Shown here in pieces: positions 52,381 through 61,387 of a stretch of 64,000 bases of DNA (position 1 is its first letter; each line of letters begins with the position of its first letter). The DNA lies in the NCBI RefSeq assembly GCF_001592365.1, contig NZ_BCWU01000003.1, positions 186,001-250,000 on the forward strand, given 5' to 3'. The notes beneath the pieces were generated by a model, which was given only the letters and a program-made list of their open reading frames with translations, ran no database searches and had not been told where the DNA came from. The position numbers and the translations under genes are program-made. This DNA is from Gordonia hydrophobica NBRC 16057 (GTDB taxonomy: Bacteria > Actinomycetota > Actinomycetes > Mycobacteriales > Mycobacteriaceae).

Positions 52381-53250
52381 GTGGCAACCGTGAGTCAATG
52401 GATCGAAGGCGCTCGCCCGCGCACCCTGCCCAACGCGATCGCCCCGGTGATCGCGGGAACCGGGGCCGGCCTGCACGCCGGCGACGTCTCGTGGTGGAAG
52501 GCCGCGCTGGCGCTCGTCGTCTCGTTGTCGTTGATCATCGGAGTGAACTTCGCCAACGACTACTCCGACGGTGTCCGCGGGACGGACGACGATCGCGTCG
52601 GACCGCTGCGACTGGTCGGATCCGGCGTCGCGAGCCCGCAGTCGGTGAAGTTCGCCGCGTTCGCCGCCCTGGGGATCGGTGCGGTATGCGGACTGGTGCT
52701 CGCCGCGGCGACGGCGTGGTGGCTGATCGCGATCGGCGCGATCTGCATCGCGGGCGCCTGGTTCTACACCGGCGGCAAACGTCCGTACGGCTACCAGGGC
52801 TTCGGCGAGATCGCGGTCTTCGTGTTCTTCGGACTGGTCGCGGTGCTCGGCACGCAGTTCGTCGCGACGGGCGCCGTGGATTGGATCGGACTCGGCTGTG
52901 CGGTCGCCGTCGGCAGCCTCTCGAGCGGCGTGCTGATCGCGAACAACCTGCGCGACATCCCGACCGACACGGAGTCCGGCAAGATCACCCTCGCGGTACG
53001 CCTCGGCGACCGCAGCACCCGCATCTTCTATGTCGTCATGTGCGCGATACCCGTCATCATGAGCATCGCGCTGACGGTTGCCGCTCCGGCCGCCGCGGCC
53101 GGTCTGCTCGCTGCGCTCCCCTTGATCAAACCGGTGCGCATCGTGCTCGGCGGCACGCAGGGCCGCGGACTGATTCCGGTCCTCGCGCTGACCGGCATCG
53201 CGATGCTGGTGTGGTCGGTGGCGACAGCGATCGGGCTCGCCCTGACGTAG
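52381..53250 (+). CDS. menA: 1,4-dihydroxy-2-naphthoate polyprenyltransferase
   Basis: 289 residues from GTG 52381. UbiA-family membrane enzyme that attaches the polyprenyl chain to the naphthoquinone head group. First Asp-rich motif [17 protein letters not shown] and second [20 protein letters not shown]; about eight membrane helices. The GTG reading [20 protein letters not shown] aligns with the start of mycobacterial MenA; an ATG three codons earlier (52372) is the alternative. An AACAAT box ends 7 nt before this GTG. Several in-frame codons further upstream are not conserved. Confidence 0.94.
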   Translation: MATVSQWIEGARPRTLPNAIAPVIAGTGAGLHAGDVSWWKAALALVVSLSLIIGVNFANDYSDGVRGTDDDRVGPLRLVGSGVASPQSVKFAAFAALGIGAVCGLVLAAATAWWLIAIGAICIAGAWFYTGGKRPYGYQGFGEIAVFVFFGLVAVLGTQFVATGAVDWIGLGCAVAVGSLSSGVLIANNLRDIPTDTESGKITLAVRLGDRSTRIFYVVMCAIPVIMSIALTVAAPAAAAGLLAALPLIKPVRIVLGGTQGRGLIPVLALTGIAMLVWSVATAIGLALT

Positions 53251-53264
53251 GACGAGCCCGATCG
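53228..53264 (+). terminator. hairpin overlapping the menA stop codon
   Basis: 12-bp perfect stem, CGATCGGGCTCG (53228-53239) with its complement at 53253-53264, and a 13-nt loop that holds the menA TAG. There is no T-tract; candidate terminator between convergent genes. Confidence 0.55.
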
Positions 53265-53310
53265 ACTCTCTCAGGCGGACACGACAGTCGACGTGCCCGC
53301 GCCACCGCGA

Positions 53311-54021
53311 TCAGCTCGCCGCGGCCTCCGGCAGGAGTGCGGTGACGGCGGTGCGCAGCGCATCGACGGTGGTCGCCGATTCGACGACCGCCACCGCTGC
53401 CGGGTCGCCTCCGTCGAGGATCGCCAGCAGGAGCCGTTCGACGCGGAGGTCACGGTCTCCCTCGGCCCGTGCTACGGCGACGGTGGAACGGAGTGCCTCG
53501 CGCGCCGGTTCGGTCATGCGACCGCCGCGTCCGCGCGGTCCGCGCCGACCGCGTCCGCCGTCCATAGGGCCGAACCAGACGCCGTCGGGGCCGAACTGCA
53601 TCGCCATGCCGGGACCGCCGAAACCGCCGGGACCACCGTGCGGGCGACCGCGGTGCGGACGTCCGCGTCCACGGTCGGGGCGCCGTCCCCATCCGTCGGC
53701 GAGATCCTCGCCGAAGCGGTCGCCGACGGCGTCGCGCACCTGGTCGAGGTCGATCCCGATGCTGCGCAGAGCTTCTCGGTCCTCTTCATAGCGGTCGCGG
53801 ACGTCCTCGACGGCGTCGCCGTGGTTCTTCTCGACCACGGCGCGCGCCCCCGCCAAGGTGAGGCCCTGTGCGGCGAGCACCCCGAACAGCGGGCTGCGCG
53901 CATTGCACAGCATGCCGAGGATGAGGTGATCGGTCCCGACTTCGCGGTGACCGAGGTCTTTTGCTTCCTGCACCGCGAACATCATCGTGGTGCGTGAGTC
54001 TGAGGTGAAACGGTCAAACAT
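53311..54021 (-). CDS. Clp N-terminal domain protein
   Basis: 236 residues from ATG 54021. Two half-repeats of the ClpA/ClpC N-domain: residues about 1-75 (FTSDSRTTMMFAVQEAKDLG, then HREVGTDHLILGMLCN) and about 165-235 (REALRSTVAVARAEGDRDLR, then VERLLLAILDGGDPAAVAVV). They are joined by a Gly/Arg/Pro-rich linker (about 120-165). No AAA ATPase part, so it is an adaptor-like or regulatory protein, not a protease chaperone. The start overlaps the HTH gene by 8 bp; the two form an operon under a tightly structured promoter. Confidence 0.85.
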   Translation of the reverse strand: MFDRFTSDSRTTMMFAVQEAKDLGHREVGTDHLILGMLCNARSPLFGVLAAQGLTLAGARAVVEKNHGDAVEDVRDRYEEDREALRSIGIDLDQVRDAVGDRFGEDLADGWGRRPDRGRGRPHRGRPHGGPGGFGGPGMAMQFGPDGVWFGPMDGGRGRRGPRGRGGRMTEPAREALRSTVAVARAEGDRDLRVERLLLAILDGGDPAAVAVVESATTVDALRTAVTALLPEAAAS

Positions 54022-54283
54022 CGTTGCCGTCCTTTCCAGCCGCTGACGCGGCCTCTCGATACGAGTGCTTCTGATGCACGGCTTGACGGCTGACCTGGAG
54101 GACATCGGCGATCGCCTGCCAGCTCCATCCCTGTGACCTCGCCGAAGCCACATGAACGTCCTCGAGCCGGTCGGCGAGAGTCCTCAACGCCCGAACGACG
54201 CCCAGTCCGGTTCCCGGGTCTTCGCTCACCGCGGCCTTCACCATCGGTTCGCCATCGCTCACTTGCTCATCGTCATCGTGCAT
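54014..54283 (-). CDS. small helix-turn-helix protein
   Basis: 89 residues. The C-terminal half is an HTH of the sigma-70 region 4/resolvase type: GWSWQAIADVLQVSRQAVHQ at 52-71. The N-terminal part (residues 1-25) is acidic. It is the first gene of the two-gene operon with the Clp-N protein and sits 2 nt downstream of a palindromic operator, which suggests autorepression. The message is leaderless. Distinct from CtsR and ClgR, the known regulators of clp genes. Confidence 0.82.
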   Translation of the reverse strand: MHDDDEQVSDGEPMVKAAVSEDPGTGLGVVRALRTLADRLEDVHVASARSQGWSWQAIADVLQVSRQAVHQKHSYREAASAAGKDGNDV

Positions 54284-54285
54284 GC

Positions 54286-54330
54286 TGTCAATTTATCTTG
54301 ACATCGGAGTGGTGTCAAGATTTATTGACA
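54286..54330 (-). promoter_or_regulatory. leaderless promoter with two symmetric operators
   Basis: Minus strand -35 TTGACA (54313-54318), 17-nt spacer, -10 TAAATT (54290-54295), then 6 nt to ATG 54283. Two 18-bp inverted repeats of form TGTCAA-N6-TTGACA cover it: 54313-54330 over the -35 and 54286-54303 over the -10. Their centres are 27 bp apart. A dimeric repressor bound here would block RNA polymerase. Confidence 0.85.
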
Positions 54331-54385
54331 TCACATTGTCGCAGCACGCGTCCACCCGGATTCGCCGCCGGGAGAACGGTGGGGG

Positions 54386-56923
54386 TCAGTCCGCGGTCAG
54401 CTGCGCGCTGATGTTCATCCGCGACGCGCGAACAGCGGGGACGACGGCGCCGATCAGGCACAGTGCCACCGGCACGGCCACGTAACCGATCGCCGACACG
54501 ACGGGCGCGTAGGCGATGTCGATCGACGTCGTCTGGCTGAGGATCCGATCGGCGAGGACGTGGAGTCCACTGCCGAGGATGAGGCCGATGGCGGCACCGA
54601 CGAGTGCGATCGCAGCGGCCTCGCTGAGCACCATGCGCGAGATGAATCGTCGCGAGGCGCCCATCGCACGGAGCACAGACAGCTCTCGACCGCGTTCCAG
54701 GACCGACAGCAGCAGGGTGTTGAGGAGTGCGATGGCGGCAGCACCCGCGACGATCCACTGGATGGCGACGGTGAACGCACCTGCTTGTTCGGCACTCTTC
54801 TTCGTCGCATCGAGCGCTTCGGACCCCGTGTAGACGTGCACCGGGTGATTGCCGAGCCCGGGGTATCGGTCGGCGATGGCCGTCAGATCCGTCCGCGCCC
54901 GCTCCTGGTCGACGCCGGGCTTCAGCATCACCTGCAGGTAGGTGTCGCCGTCGCGGCGAAACCAGTCGCGCAGCAGCTGATTCGAGACGGCGCCGACCCC
55001 CGAGTCGATGGCGACGTAATCGACCGTGTCGCGGACCACGAGGTCGTGATAGCCGGTCGGCGTGGCGAGCCGGACGGTGTCGCCGACCCCCACGCCGAGC
55101 AGCCGCGCCAGCACCGTCGAGAGCAGGATCCCGTCGCCTGCGAGTGTCTGGCGAACCGCCGCGTCGGACGATTTCTTGATGAAGGGCGCGGACGATCCCG
55201 GCTCCAGCCCCTGCACCAGGATTCTCGCGTCGCCGAGGTTGACGGACGCCCACTGCCCGCCTACCACCGACGACACCTCGGGCAGCGCCCGGACCTGCTC
55301 GGCGATCCGGTCGTTCAGCGCGGGACCGAGCGGGATCGATTCGGCGCTGCGCGAGGAGACGTAGAAGTCGGGCGCGGCGAGACCGTCCAGCGAGCCGGAG
55401 ATGGATCCGATGAGATTGTTCAGCGACCCCGAGATGCCGACGCCGACCGCGATCGCGACGGCGACGGTCATCACCGTCGCCCAGACGCGTCGCGGCGCGC
55501 GACCGGTGTTGACGGCGGCCAGCCTGCCCGGTCCTCGCCAGCGGCCGGCGAGCCCGGCGACCGCGCCGACGAACACCGGAATCAGCGCGAAGCACAGCAG
55601 CAGTCCGCCGACGGAGTACACGGCTCCGGCGAGGATGGCGGCACGACCTTCCACCGTCTCGGCGACGATCCACGCGACGGCGATGAGCACGACGCCGACA
55701 GCGCCGCTCACGGCCAGCAGTCGCGTCGCGGGCGGGCGCGCGTCGGCGGCCTCGCCGGGCACCATCGCCTCGACGGGTGCGACGGCGAACACCGAGCGGG
55801 CCGCGAGCACGGTGGCGCCCACGCAGGCGACCATGCACGCCGCGATCGCGACGACGGGTGCGTAGCCGGGCAGGTGGTAGTTCACCACCACGCCGATCGA
55901 CTCGGACGCGTCGGGCAGCCGACCGATGATCCATCGTCCGGCGACGATGCCGAGCGGTACGCCGATCACTCCCCCGACCAGACCGAGGACCGCCGATTCC
56001 GCGAGGAGGTCGCCGACCAGGTGCCGTCGGCGCGCGCCCAGCGCACGCAGCATCGCGAGCGACTGGCGCCGTGAGGCGACAGCCATGTTCATCGTGTTGA
56101 AGACCAGGAAGGCCGCGATGATCAGTGACACCATCGCTACGAGCAGCGTGGAGTCGTGGGTCACGGAGTTCGCGACGTCCACCTGCTTGACGCGGAAATC
56201 GGGGTCCACGACACTGGCTCGGCCGCCGACCACGTCCGCCGCCTGCCGCTCCAGATCCGCCGTGGCGACACCCGACTTCGGAACGATCATCAGCGAGTCG
56301 ACGGCGTGGTCGAGTCCGGTGAGACGTTGTGCGAGTCCGAGGTACGCGAACACGAAGCGGCCGCCATTGAGGACGCCCGCGGCATCGTCGGACACCACGC
56401 GGACCACGGAGACGTCGACGCCGGACAGGGACAGCCGCTGCCCCTCGTGCAGCCCGGTGGCAGCGCCGACGATGACGCCGTCGTCCAGGTGGTCGGCGTC
56501 GAGAACACCGCCCGACGCTCCGGACGAGCCCTCGACGGCTGTCCGCAGATCGCTGGACAGCGCGGTCACGGTGAAGTCCGAGCCGAGCAGGACGGCGGGG
56601 TGGCCGTCGACCATCACGGTGCTGCGCACCAGCGGCACCACGGCCTTCGCGCCCGGGACACCGCGACGCAGCTCGCCTGCGAGGTCGGTGTCGACGCCGG
56701 AGTCGGTGATGCCGACGACCTCGACCGTCGCGTCGCCGGAGAGCGCTGCGTTGAACTGCCGCACCGATTCCGACATCGAACCGTAGGTCCCCAAGACGGC
56801 GACCAGCAGTGCCGCCGACACCATGACGACGGCCACCGATGTGACGACGCGCAGTTTGTGACCGGCCAGCTCGCGCAGATTGAGAACGGCGACGCGCGTC
56901 AGCCCGGCGAGCACCGCGCGCAT
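54386..56923 (-). CDS. ABC transporter permease (FtsX/MacB family)
   Basis: 845 residues. Two FtsX-type domains, each with three C-terminal membrane helices (about 265-385 and 720-840), plus N-terminal helix [20 protein letters not shown] and a central block of helices (about 400-470). Large extracytoplasmic loops lie between. This two-halves fusion is common in actinobacterial LolD/MacB-like exporters. ATG 56923 lies 1 nt beyond the ATPase stop. The substrate is unknown. Confidence 0.9.
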   Translation of the reverse strand: MRAVLAGLTRVAVLNLRELAGHKLRVVTSVAVVMVSAALLVAVLGTYGSMSESVRQFNAALSGDATVEVVGITDSGVDTDLAGELRRGVPGAKAVVPLVRSTVMVDGHPAVLLGSDFTVTALSSDLRTAVEGSSGASGGVLDADHLDDGVIVGAATGLHEGQRLSLSGVDVSVVRVVSDDAAGVLNGGRFVFAYLGLAQRLTGLDHAVDSLMIVPKSGVATADLERQAADVVGGRASVVDPDFRVKQVDVANSVTHDSTLLVAMVSLIIAAFLVFNTMNMAVASRRQSLAMLRALGARRRHLVGDLLAESAVLGLVGGVIGVPLGIVAGRWIIGRLPDASESIGVVVNYHLPGYAPVVAIAACMVACVGATVLAARSVFAVAPVEAMVPGEAADARPPATRLLAVSGAVGVVLIAVAWIVAETVEGRAAILAGAVYSVGGLLLCFALIPVFVGAVAGLAGRWRGPGRLAAVNTGRAPRRVWATVMTVAVAIAVGVGISGSLNNLIGSISGSLDGLAAPDFYVSSRSAESIPLGPALNDRIAEQVRALPEVSSVVGGQWASVNLGDARILVQGLEPGSSAPFIKKSSDAAVRQTLAGDGILLSTVLARLLGVGVGDTVRLATPTGYHDLVVRDTVDYVAIDSGVGAVSNQLLRDWFRRDGDTYLQVMLKPGVDQERARTDLTAIADRYPGLGNHPVHVYTGSEALDATKKSAEQAGAFTVAIQWIVAGAAAIALLNTLLLSVLERGRELSVLRAMGASRRFISRMVLSEAAAIALVGAAIGLILGSGLHVLADRILSQTTSIDIAYAPVVSAIGYVAVPVALCLIGAVVPAVRASRMNISAQLTAD

Positions 56924-56924
56924 C

Positions 56925-57608
56925 TCAGGCGTCCCGCCCGTCGATCCTGCCGTCGCGGACCGTGACCACGCGATCGCAGATCGCGGCCGCGCCGGCGTCG
57001 TGCGTCACCATCAGGACCAGCCGGTCGCCGTCCTCGTGCGCCACCTCGGAGAGCAGCGCCAGCACCTCGGTGCCAGTCTTGGAGTCGAGGTTTCCGGTCG
57101 GCTCGTCGGCGAGCAGGATCTTCGGATCCATCATCAACGATCGCGCGATCGCCACGCGCTGCATCTGCCCGCCCGAGAGTTCGGAGGGGCGGTGATCCAC
57201 GCGGCTGCGCAGGCCCACCCGATCGAGCAGATCCAGCGCGCGGGGCTTCGCCCTTCGCAGCGACTGCGAGTCCAGCAGCATCGGCATCGCGACGTTCTCC
57301 CACGCCGTCAGCGTGGGGACCAGGTTGAAGAATTGAAAGATGAACCCGACGCGGTGGCGCCGGAAGGTCGACGCCTCGTCATCGCTGAGAGCGGCCAGAT
57401 CCGTTCCGTCGACCCGGATCGATCCGGACGTCGGGACGTCGAGCGCACCGATGATGTGCAGCAGGGTGGACTTCCCCGCACCGGACGGGCCGACGACGGA
57501 CACGAATTGACCGCCGTCCAGACTCAGCGACGCCCCGTCGAGGGCGCGCACCGTCTCGGTGCCCATGCGGTACTCACGCACCAGGTTCGACGCCTCGACG
57601 ACGGCCAC
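56925..57608 (-). CDS. ABC transporter ATP-binding protein (LolD/MacB type)
   Basis: 227 residues. Walker [21 protein letters not shown]-loop [18 protein letters not shown], signature [19 protein letters not shown], Walker [14 protein letters not shown] and switch His in VTHDAGAA, all intact. The GALDVPTSG and [11 protein letters not shown] sequences place it with the MacB/LolD exporter ATPases. It pairs with the large permease that follows. GTG start at 57608 with GGAG upstream. Confidence 0.95.
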   Translation of the reverse strand: MAVVEASNLVREYRMGTETVRALDGASLSLDGGQFVSVVGPSGAGKSTLLHIIGALDVPTSGSIRVDGTDLAALSDDEASTFRRHRVGFIFQFFNLVPTLTAWENVAMPMLLDSQSLRRAKPRALDLLDRVGLRSRVDHRPSELSGGQMQRVAIARSLMMDPKILLADEPTGNLDSKTGTEVLALLSEVAHEDGDRLVLMVTHDAGAAAICDRVVTVRDGRIDGRDA

Positions 57609-57634
57609 GGAGCAGCTCTCCTCTCTTCCCGACG

Positions 57635-58738
57635 TCAGGGACGCCAGGCACCGGTCTCGAAGAACTGCTCCAGTGTCCGGGTCGGTGGCTCCAGATCGAG
57701 CTGCTGTTCGGCGACCCAGGCATCGTTGAAATAGGTGTGGTCGTATCGATCACCACTGTCGCACAGCAGCGACACCACGCTGCCGCCGCGCCCCGACTCG
57801 AGCAGCTGCGCGAGGAGTGTGCACACACCCCAGAAGTTGGTGCCGGTGGAACCGCCGACGCGTCGGCCCAATCGGTCCGACAGGAACCGCATCGCCGCCA
57901 CGGAGGCGGCGTCCGGGACCGGGACCATCGCGTCGATCACCTGCGACACGAACGACGGCTCCACTCGCGGACGGCCGATGCCCTCGATGCGCGACGCCGC
58001 CTGCGAGGTGAGGGCGCCGTCACCGGTCCGGTAGGCCGGAAGGAAGACCGAGTTCTCGACGTCGACGACGCACAGCCGCGTCGGATGCTGCCGGTAGCGA
58101 ACGTACCGACCGAAGGTGGCCGACGTGCCGCCGGTCCCCGCGCCGACGACGATCCAGGCGGGCACCGGGTGGCGTTCGGCCTCCATCTGCGCGAAGACCG
58201 ATTCGGCGATGTTGTTGTTGCCGCGCCAGTCGGTGGCCCGCTCGGCCATCGTGAACTGATCGATGAAATGTCCGCCCAACTCGGCTTCGAGTCGTTGCGC
58301 GACGGTGTAGATCTCCGACGGAGCGTCGACGAAGTGGCACTCGCCGCCCTGCGCTTCGATCAACCGGGTCTTGGCGGGCGACGTCCCCTTCACCATCACC
58401 GCGATGAACCGGACTCCGATCAGCTTGGCGAAGTACGCCTCGGAGACCGCCGTCGAGCCCGACGACGCCTCGATGACGGTGGTGTCCTTGCCGATCCAGC
58501 CGTTGCACAGCGCGTAGAGGAACAGCGACCGTGCCAACCGATGCTTCAACGATCCGGTGGGATGCGTCGACTCGTCCTTCAGGTACAGGTCGATGCCGTC
58601 GCCGCGGTCGGCCCACCCCGGCAGGTCCACTTTCAACAGGTGGGTGTCGGCGCTGCGGTGGGCGTCCGCCTCGATGCGCTGCACCGCACGACTGGACCAC
58701 TCCCGATCGGCGACGTGCTCCACCAGTCCGCCGGCCAT
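57635..58738 (-). CDS. cysK2: PLP-dependent cysteine synthase family protein (CysK2-like)
   Basis: 367 residues. PLP fold type II. The PLP-binding lysine is in [20 protein letters not shown], the substrate loop is [12 protein letters not shown], and the PLP phosphate loop is [14 protein letters not shown]. Resembles mycobacterial CysK2 (Rv0848), which makes S-sulfocysteine and cysteine from phosphoserine. It lies 2 nt after a DUF4229 gene and 26 nt before an ABC exporter, so it is probably in the same transcript. The precise substrate is an inference. Confidence 0.83.
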   Translation of the reverse strand: MAGGLVEHVADREWSSRAVQRIEADAHRSADTHLLKVDLPGWADRGDGIDLYLKDESTHPTGSLKHRLARSLFLYALCNGWIGKDTTVIEASSGSTAVSEAYFAKLIGVRFIAVMVKGTSPAKTRLIEAQGGECHFVDAPSEIYTVAQRLEAELGGHFIDQFTMAERATDWRGNNNIAESVFAQMEAERHPVPAWIVVGAGTGGTSATFGRYVRYRQHPTRLCVVDVENSVFLPAYRTGDGALTSQAASRIEGIGRPRVEPSFVSQVIDAMVPVPDAASVAAMRFLSDRLGRRVGGSTGTNFWGVCTLLAQLLESGRGGSVVSLLCDSGDRYDHTYFNDAWVAEQQLDLEPPTRTLEQFFETGAWRP

Positions 58739-58740
58739 GG

Positions 58741-59070
58741 TCAGTCCTCGCCGCGCAGGCGCGACTGCAGGTCTTCCCGCTGCGCCGACCGCCTGGCGTC
58801 GACCTGGGCGATCTGGTCGTTGACCCGCAGCCGCAACGACTTGAACAGCACCAGGCTCAACGGGAGCGCGATCAGCACGCCGAAGGCGGCGGCCGCCAGG
58901 GGAAAGACCGTCACCCCGAAGGCCTTGCCGATGAAGAAGATCGCGGCGGCCAGCACCACGACCAGCGCGAGGCGCGCGAGCGAATAGAGAACGACGGCCA
59001 GGATGAGGCTGCCCATGGTGGCGGGAGCTGACTCCGCAGGCTGCTGAGCGTTCGGCTCTTCAACTGTCAT
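58741..59070 (-). CDS. DUF4229 membrane protein
   Basis: 109 residues from ATG 59070. Two membrane segments in [20 protein letters not shown] and [20 protein letters not shown] with [11 protein letters not shown]. Then [20 protein letters not shown], typical of the DUF4229 family (Rv0531 type). A TACCCT box (59078-59083) ends 7 nt before the ATG, so it is probably leaderless. The function is unknown. Confidence 0.85.
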   Translation of the reverse strand: MTVEEPNAQQPAESAPATMGSLILAVVLYSLARLALVVVLAAAIFFIGKAFGVTVFPLAAAAFGVLIALPLSLVLFKSLRLRVNDQIAQVDARRSAQREDLQSRLRGED

Positions 59071-59077
59071 GCCGTCA

Positions 59078-59083
59078 AGGGTA
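59078..59083 (-). promoter_or_regulatory. leaderless -10 box for the DUF4229 gene
   Basis: TACCCT on the minus strand, 7 nt before ATG 59070. Likely the head of the DUF4229-cysK2-ABC exporter operon. Confidence 0.5.
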
Positions 59084-59287
59084 CTGTCGGACCCGTCGGA
59101 CCTGCGAATACACCGTTCATAGGACATCTTCGGACACCTGGAGCAAGCAGCCGATTCAGACCGAATCCAACATTACGGACTCTTTACCAACTGCTGACTG
59201 TTCGAGCAACCGGCACATATGCGTGTACATCTGGTGTGTACCGGCGAAACCGCCCGTGACCGAATCAGCATCGAAGGGGAGAGAAAC

Positions 59288-59509
59288 ATGACGACTGTCG
59301 CTGACAACTCCGCAGAGTCGGGCCTCATCACGCCTGCACTCGCCACCCAGCACAACCTGACCCCGGGTCAGGTCGCTGCAATGTTCAACGTGAACCCGAA
59401 GACCGTGGCCCGCTGGGCCTCCTCCGGCGTTCTCAAGTCCATTCGCACGCCGGGCGGCCACCGTCGTTTCCGCGAAGCGGACGTGGTCGAGCTGCTCAAC
59501 CGCTCCTAA
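59288..59509 (+). CDS. bldC: BldC family transcriptional regulator
   Basis: 73 residues from ATG 59288 with GGGGAGAG upstream. Single winged-helix MerR-like domain: LTPGQVAAMFNVNPKTVARW, then ASSGVLKSIRTPGGHRRFRE, almost identical in layout to Streptomyces BldC, which binds DNA head-to-tail at direct repeats. Extra codons to 59219 lack a ribosome site. Conserved single-copy regulator in Mycobacteriales. Confidence 0.93.
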   Translation: MTTVADNSAESGLITPALATQHNLTPGQVAAMFNVNPKTVARWASSGVLKSIRTPGGHRRFREADVVELLNRS

Positions 59510-59625
59510 GACTTTCCGCTCGACCCCCGCGTGAGCGCAGCGGGGTCGGACACCGCGTCCTCGACATCCTTGATGGAGAGTTCAGACAACGGTGACCGGC
59601 CCGGCTGCGCTCGCGCTGTTTTCGG

Positions 59626-59631
59626 TAGTAT
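59626..59631 (+). promoter_or_regulatory. candidate -10 box
   Basis: TAGTAT, about 93 nt upstream of the small membrane protein gene; the -35 is not clear. Confidence 0.35.
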
Positions 59632-59723
59632 GGGCGGTTGAGGCTCTCGTCTGAGAACGGCAGTTGTTGTTGCGTTACGCGTCTTCGTCCGGTTGTGCGT
59701 TCCGCTCGAAGGAGGTTCACGCC

Positions 59724-59894
59724 GTGGTCTATCTGTTCCTGGTTCTCATCGTCTTCGCCGCCGCGTACCTGTCGTGGCGAATCGTTCAGACGCGGCCGGG
59801 CGCCGACGGCGGCGACGCGCCCACCCAGCGCCCGCCCGCCCCACGCGGCCCCGACGACGACCCCGACTTCCTGCGCTCCCTCGACAACCACTGA
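59724..59894 (+). CDS. small single-pass membrane protein
   Basis: 56 residues from GTG 59724, with a strong AAGGAGG ribosome site 9 nt upstream. The N-terminal membrane helix VVYLFLVLIVFAAAYLSW is followed by a Pro/Asp-rich cytoplasmic tail ending DDDPDFLRSLDNH. No family name is recognised. Similar short proteins occur next to ccs genes in related genera, but this is from memory. Confidence 0.65.
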   Translation: MVYLFLVLIVFAAAYLSWRIVQTRPGADGGDAPTQRPPAPRGPDDDPDFLRSLDNH

Positions 59895-59928
59895 GCGCCG
59901 ACACCGACCCGCGGGCGCACCTCCCCAC

Positions 59929-60270
59929 ATTGGCCGAGTGCCGTCGGCACGACTCCCCCACGCTGGTCGAGTACCGTCGGCGCGACTCCCCCACGCTGGT
60001 CGAGTAGCCGCCTGCGAGCGGAGCGAGCAAGCGGCGTATCGAGACCCGGCGGTCACGCACCATTTCCCGTCGAAGCGCACCACTTGTGGTTCCCGCACTT
60101 GGTCGCGACCAAGTGCGGGAGCCAGAAGTGGTGCCACTGGTCGCCAAGCGGTGCGGTCTCGGGGCGCCCGCTCTCCTGAAGTGCCGACGGCGCGCCTCCC
60201 CCACGCTGGTCGAGTAGCCGCCTGCGAGCGGAGCGAGCAAGCGGCGTATCGAGACACGGCGGTCAGCACC
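59929..60270. repeat. cluster of dispersed intergenic repeats
   Basis: This 437-nt gap (59895-60331) holds no gene. Four head-to-tail units begin with the CACGCTGGTCGAGTA element or a variant: about 59929, 59959, 59991 and 60201. The last two continue identically for over 50 bp and form imperfect hairpins (a left arm with TCGAGTAGCCGCC and a right arm with GCGGCGTATCGAGAC). Such CGAGTA...TATCGAG elements are scattered through many actinobacterial genomes as I recall. Confidence 0.8.
60077..60134. repeat. 58-bp near-perfect loopless palindrome
   Basis: 29-bp arms (60077-60105 and 60106-60134) match at 27 positions with no spacer; the centre is GGTCG/CGACC. It lies between the two long copies of the neighbouring repeat. 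It could form a cruciform or an RNA hairpin and may also terminate ccsB transcription. Confidence 0.9.
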
Positions 60271-60331
60271 CGCCGGAACCCAGACAGCCCTCGCTCAACC
60301 CGGGATCGGCGCGCTCATACGCCCCCGAAAC

Positions 60332-61351
60332 TTACAGACCCGCGTAGGAGTGGAGGCCGGAGACCACCAGGTTGATGGCGAAGAGGTTGAACAGCAGGGC
60401 GACGAAGCCCGCGACGTTGACCCACGCCGACGCGTTGCGCCACCCGGCCGTCGCGCGCGCATGCAGGTATGCCGCGTAGATCACCCACGCGATGAACGAC
60501 ACCGTCTCCTTCGGGTCCCAGCCCCAGAACCGTCCCCAGGAGGCCTCGGCCCAGATCGCACCGCAGATGATGCCCAGACCGAACAGCGGGAAACCGATCA
60601 CCGTGCACTTGTAGGCGGTGCGGTCCAGCGCCTCCGCGCTCGGCAGGTGATCGAGCAGTCGGCGCACCGACGCACCGAACCCGCTCGACGTCTCGTCGAC
60701 GGGTCCGACCGTCGGCCACTGGTTGCGCGTCAGGTAGAGCATGCTCGCGACGCCCGCCACCAGCAGGATGCCGGAGGCGATCGAGATGATCGACACGTGG
60801 ATCGCCAGCCAGTACGACTTCAGCGCCGGAACCACCGGAGCGGCCTGCGTGTACAGGTAGCGTCCGGCGATGAACATCAGCAGAACGACGGGGACAAGCA
60901 CAAAGCTCAGCAGCGGACGGGACTCCTTCTTGCGGAGCACCACCAGGCCTGCGCCGACGCAGGCGAGGCAGGTCAGCGAGATGAACTCGTACATGTTGCC
61001 CCACGGCGCGCGACCGGTCGCGACGCCACGGAAGACGATCGACGCGAGGTGCGCGACGACGCCGACCCAGACGACGGGGTACGCCATCGCGGCGAGCTTC
61101 TCCCCCAGGCTGCGGCGCGGAGCCGGGCCCGCGACACGACCGGGGACGCGGTCACCGGCAGCGGCGTCGATGCTCGCGCCCGCGCCGACGAGCGCCTTCG
61201 CAGGCGCCTCGAGCTTGGCGTAGCGGGCGGCGGCCAGAGCACCGAGGAACATCAGCATCGCGACCACGTACACGGTGATGGCGGTCGCGTACGACCAATC
61301 GGAGTACCGCGCAATAGTCTCGTTGACGTAGCCCACGGCGTCGTCGTTCAT
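60332..61351 (-). CDS. ccsB: c-type cytochrome biogenesis protein CcsB
   Basis: 339 residues. Core of the System II haem-lyase: carries haem and ligates it to apocytochrome. About eight membrane helices. The WWD-type haem-binding motif is WGRFWGWDPKETVSFIAWVI, and a conserved His lies in LYTQAAPVVPALKSYWLAIH. It is 36 nt downstream of resB and ends the operon. NCBI-style naming uses ccsB; mycobacterial literature calls the homologue CcsA (Rv0529). Confidence 0.93.
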   Translation of the reverse strand: MNDDAVGYVNETIARYSDWSYATAITVYVVAMLMFLGALAAARYAKLEAPAKALVGAGASIDAAAGDRVPGRVAGPAPRRSLGEKLAAMAYPVVWVGVVAHLASIVFRGVATGRAPWGNMYEFISLTCLACVGAGLVVLRKKESRPLLSFVLVPVVLLMFIAGRYLYTQAAPVVPALKSYWLAIHVSIISIASGILLVAGVASMLYLTRNQWPTVGPVDETSSGFGASVRRLLDHLPSAEALDRTAYKCTVIGFPLFGLGIICGAIWAEASWGRFWGWDPKETVSFIAWVIYAAYLHARATAGWRNASAWVNVAGFVALLFNLFAINLVVSGLHSYAGL

Positions 61352-61387
61352 GAACGATTCCTCATCTTCTCGTCACTCCCCGAGCCG

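Noticed and set aside
59929-60270. CRISPR array suspected from repeated units
   Set aside because: Units differ in length, spacers are not unique sequences of uniform size, and no cas gene is present. They are dispersed intergenic repeats.
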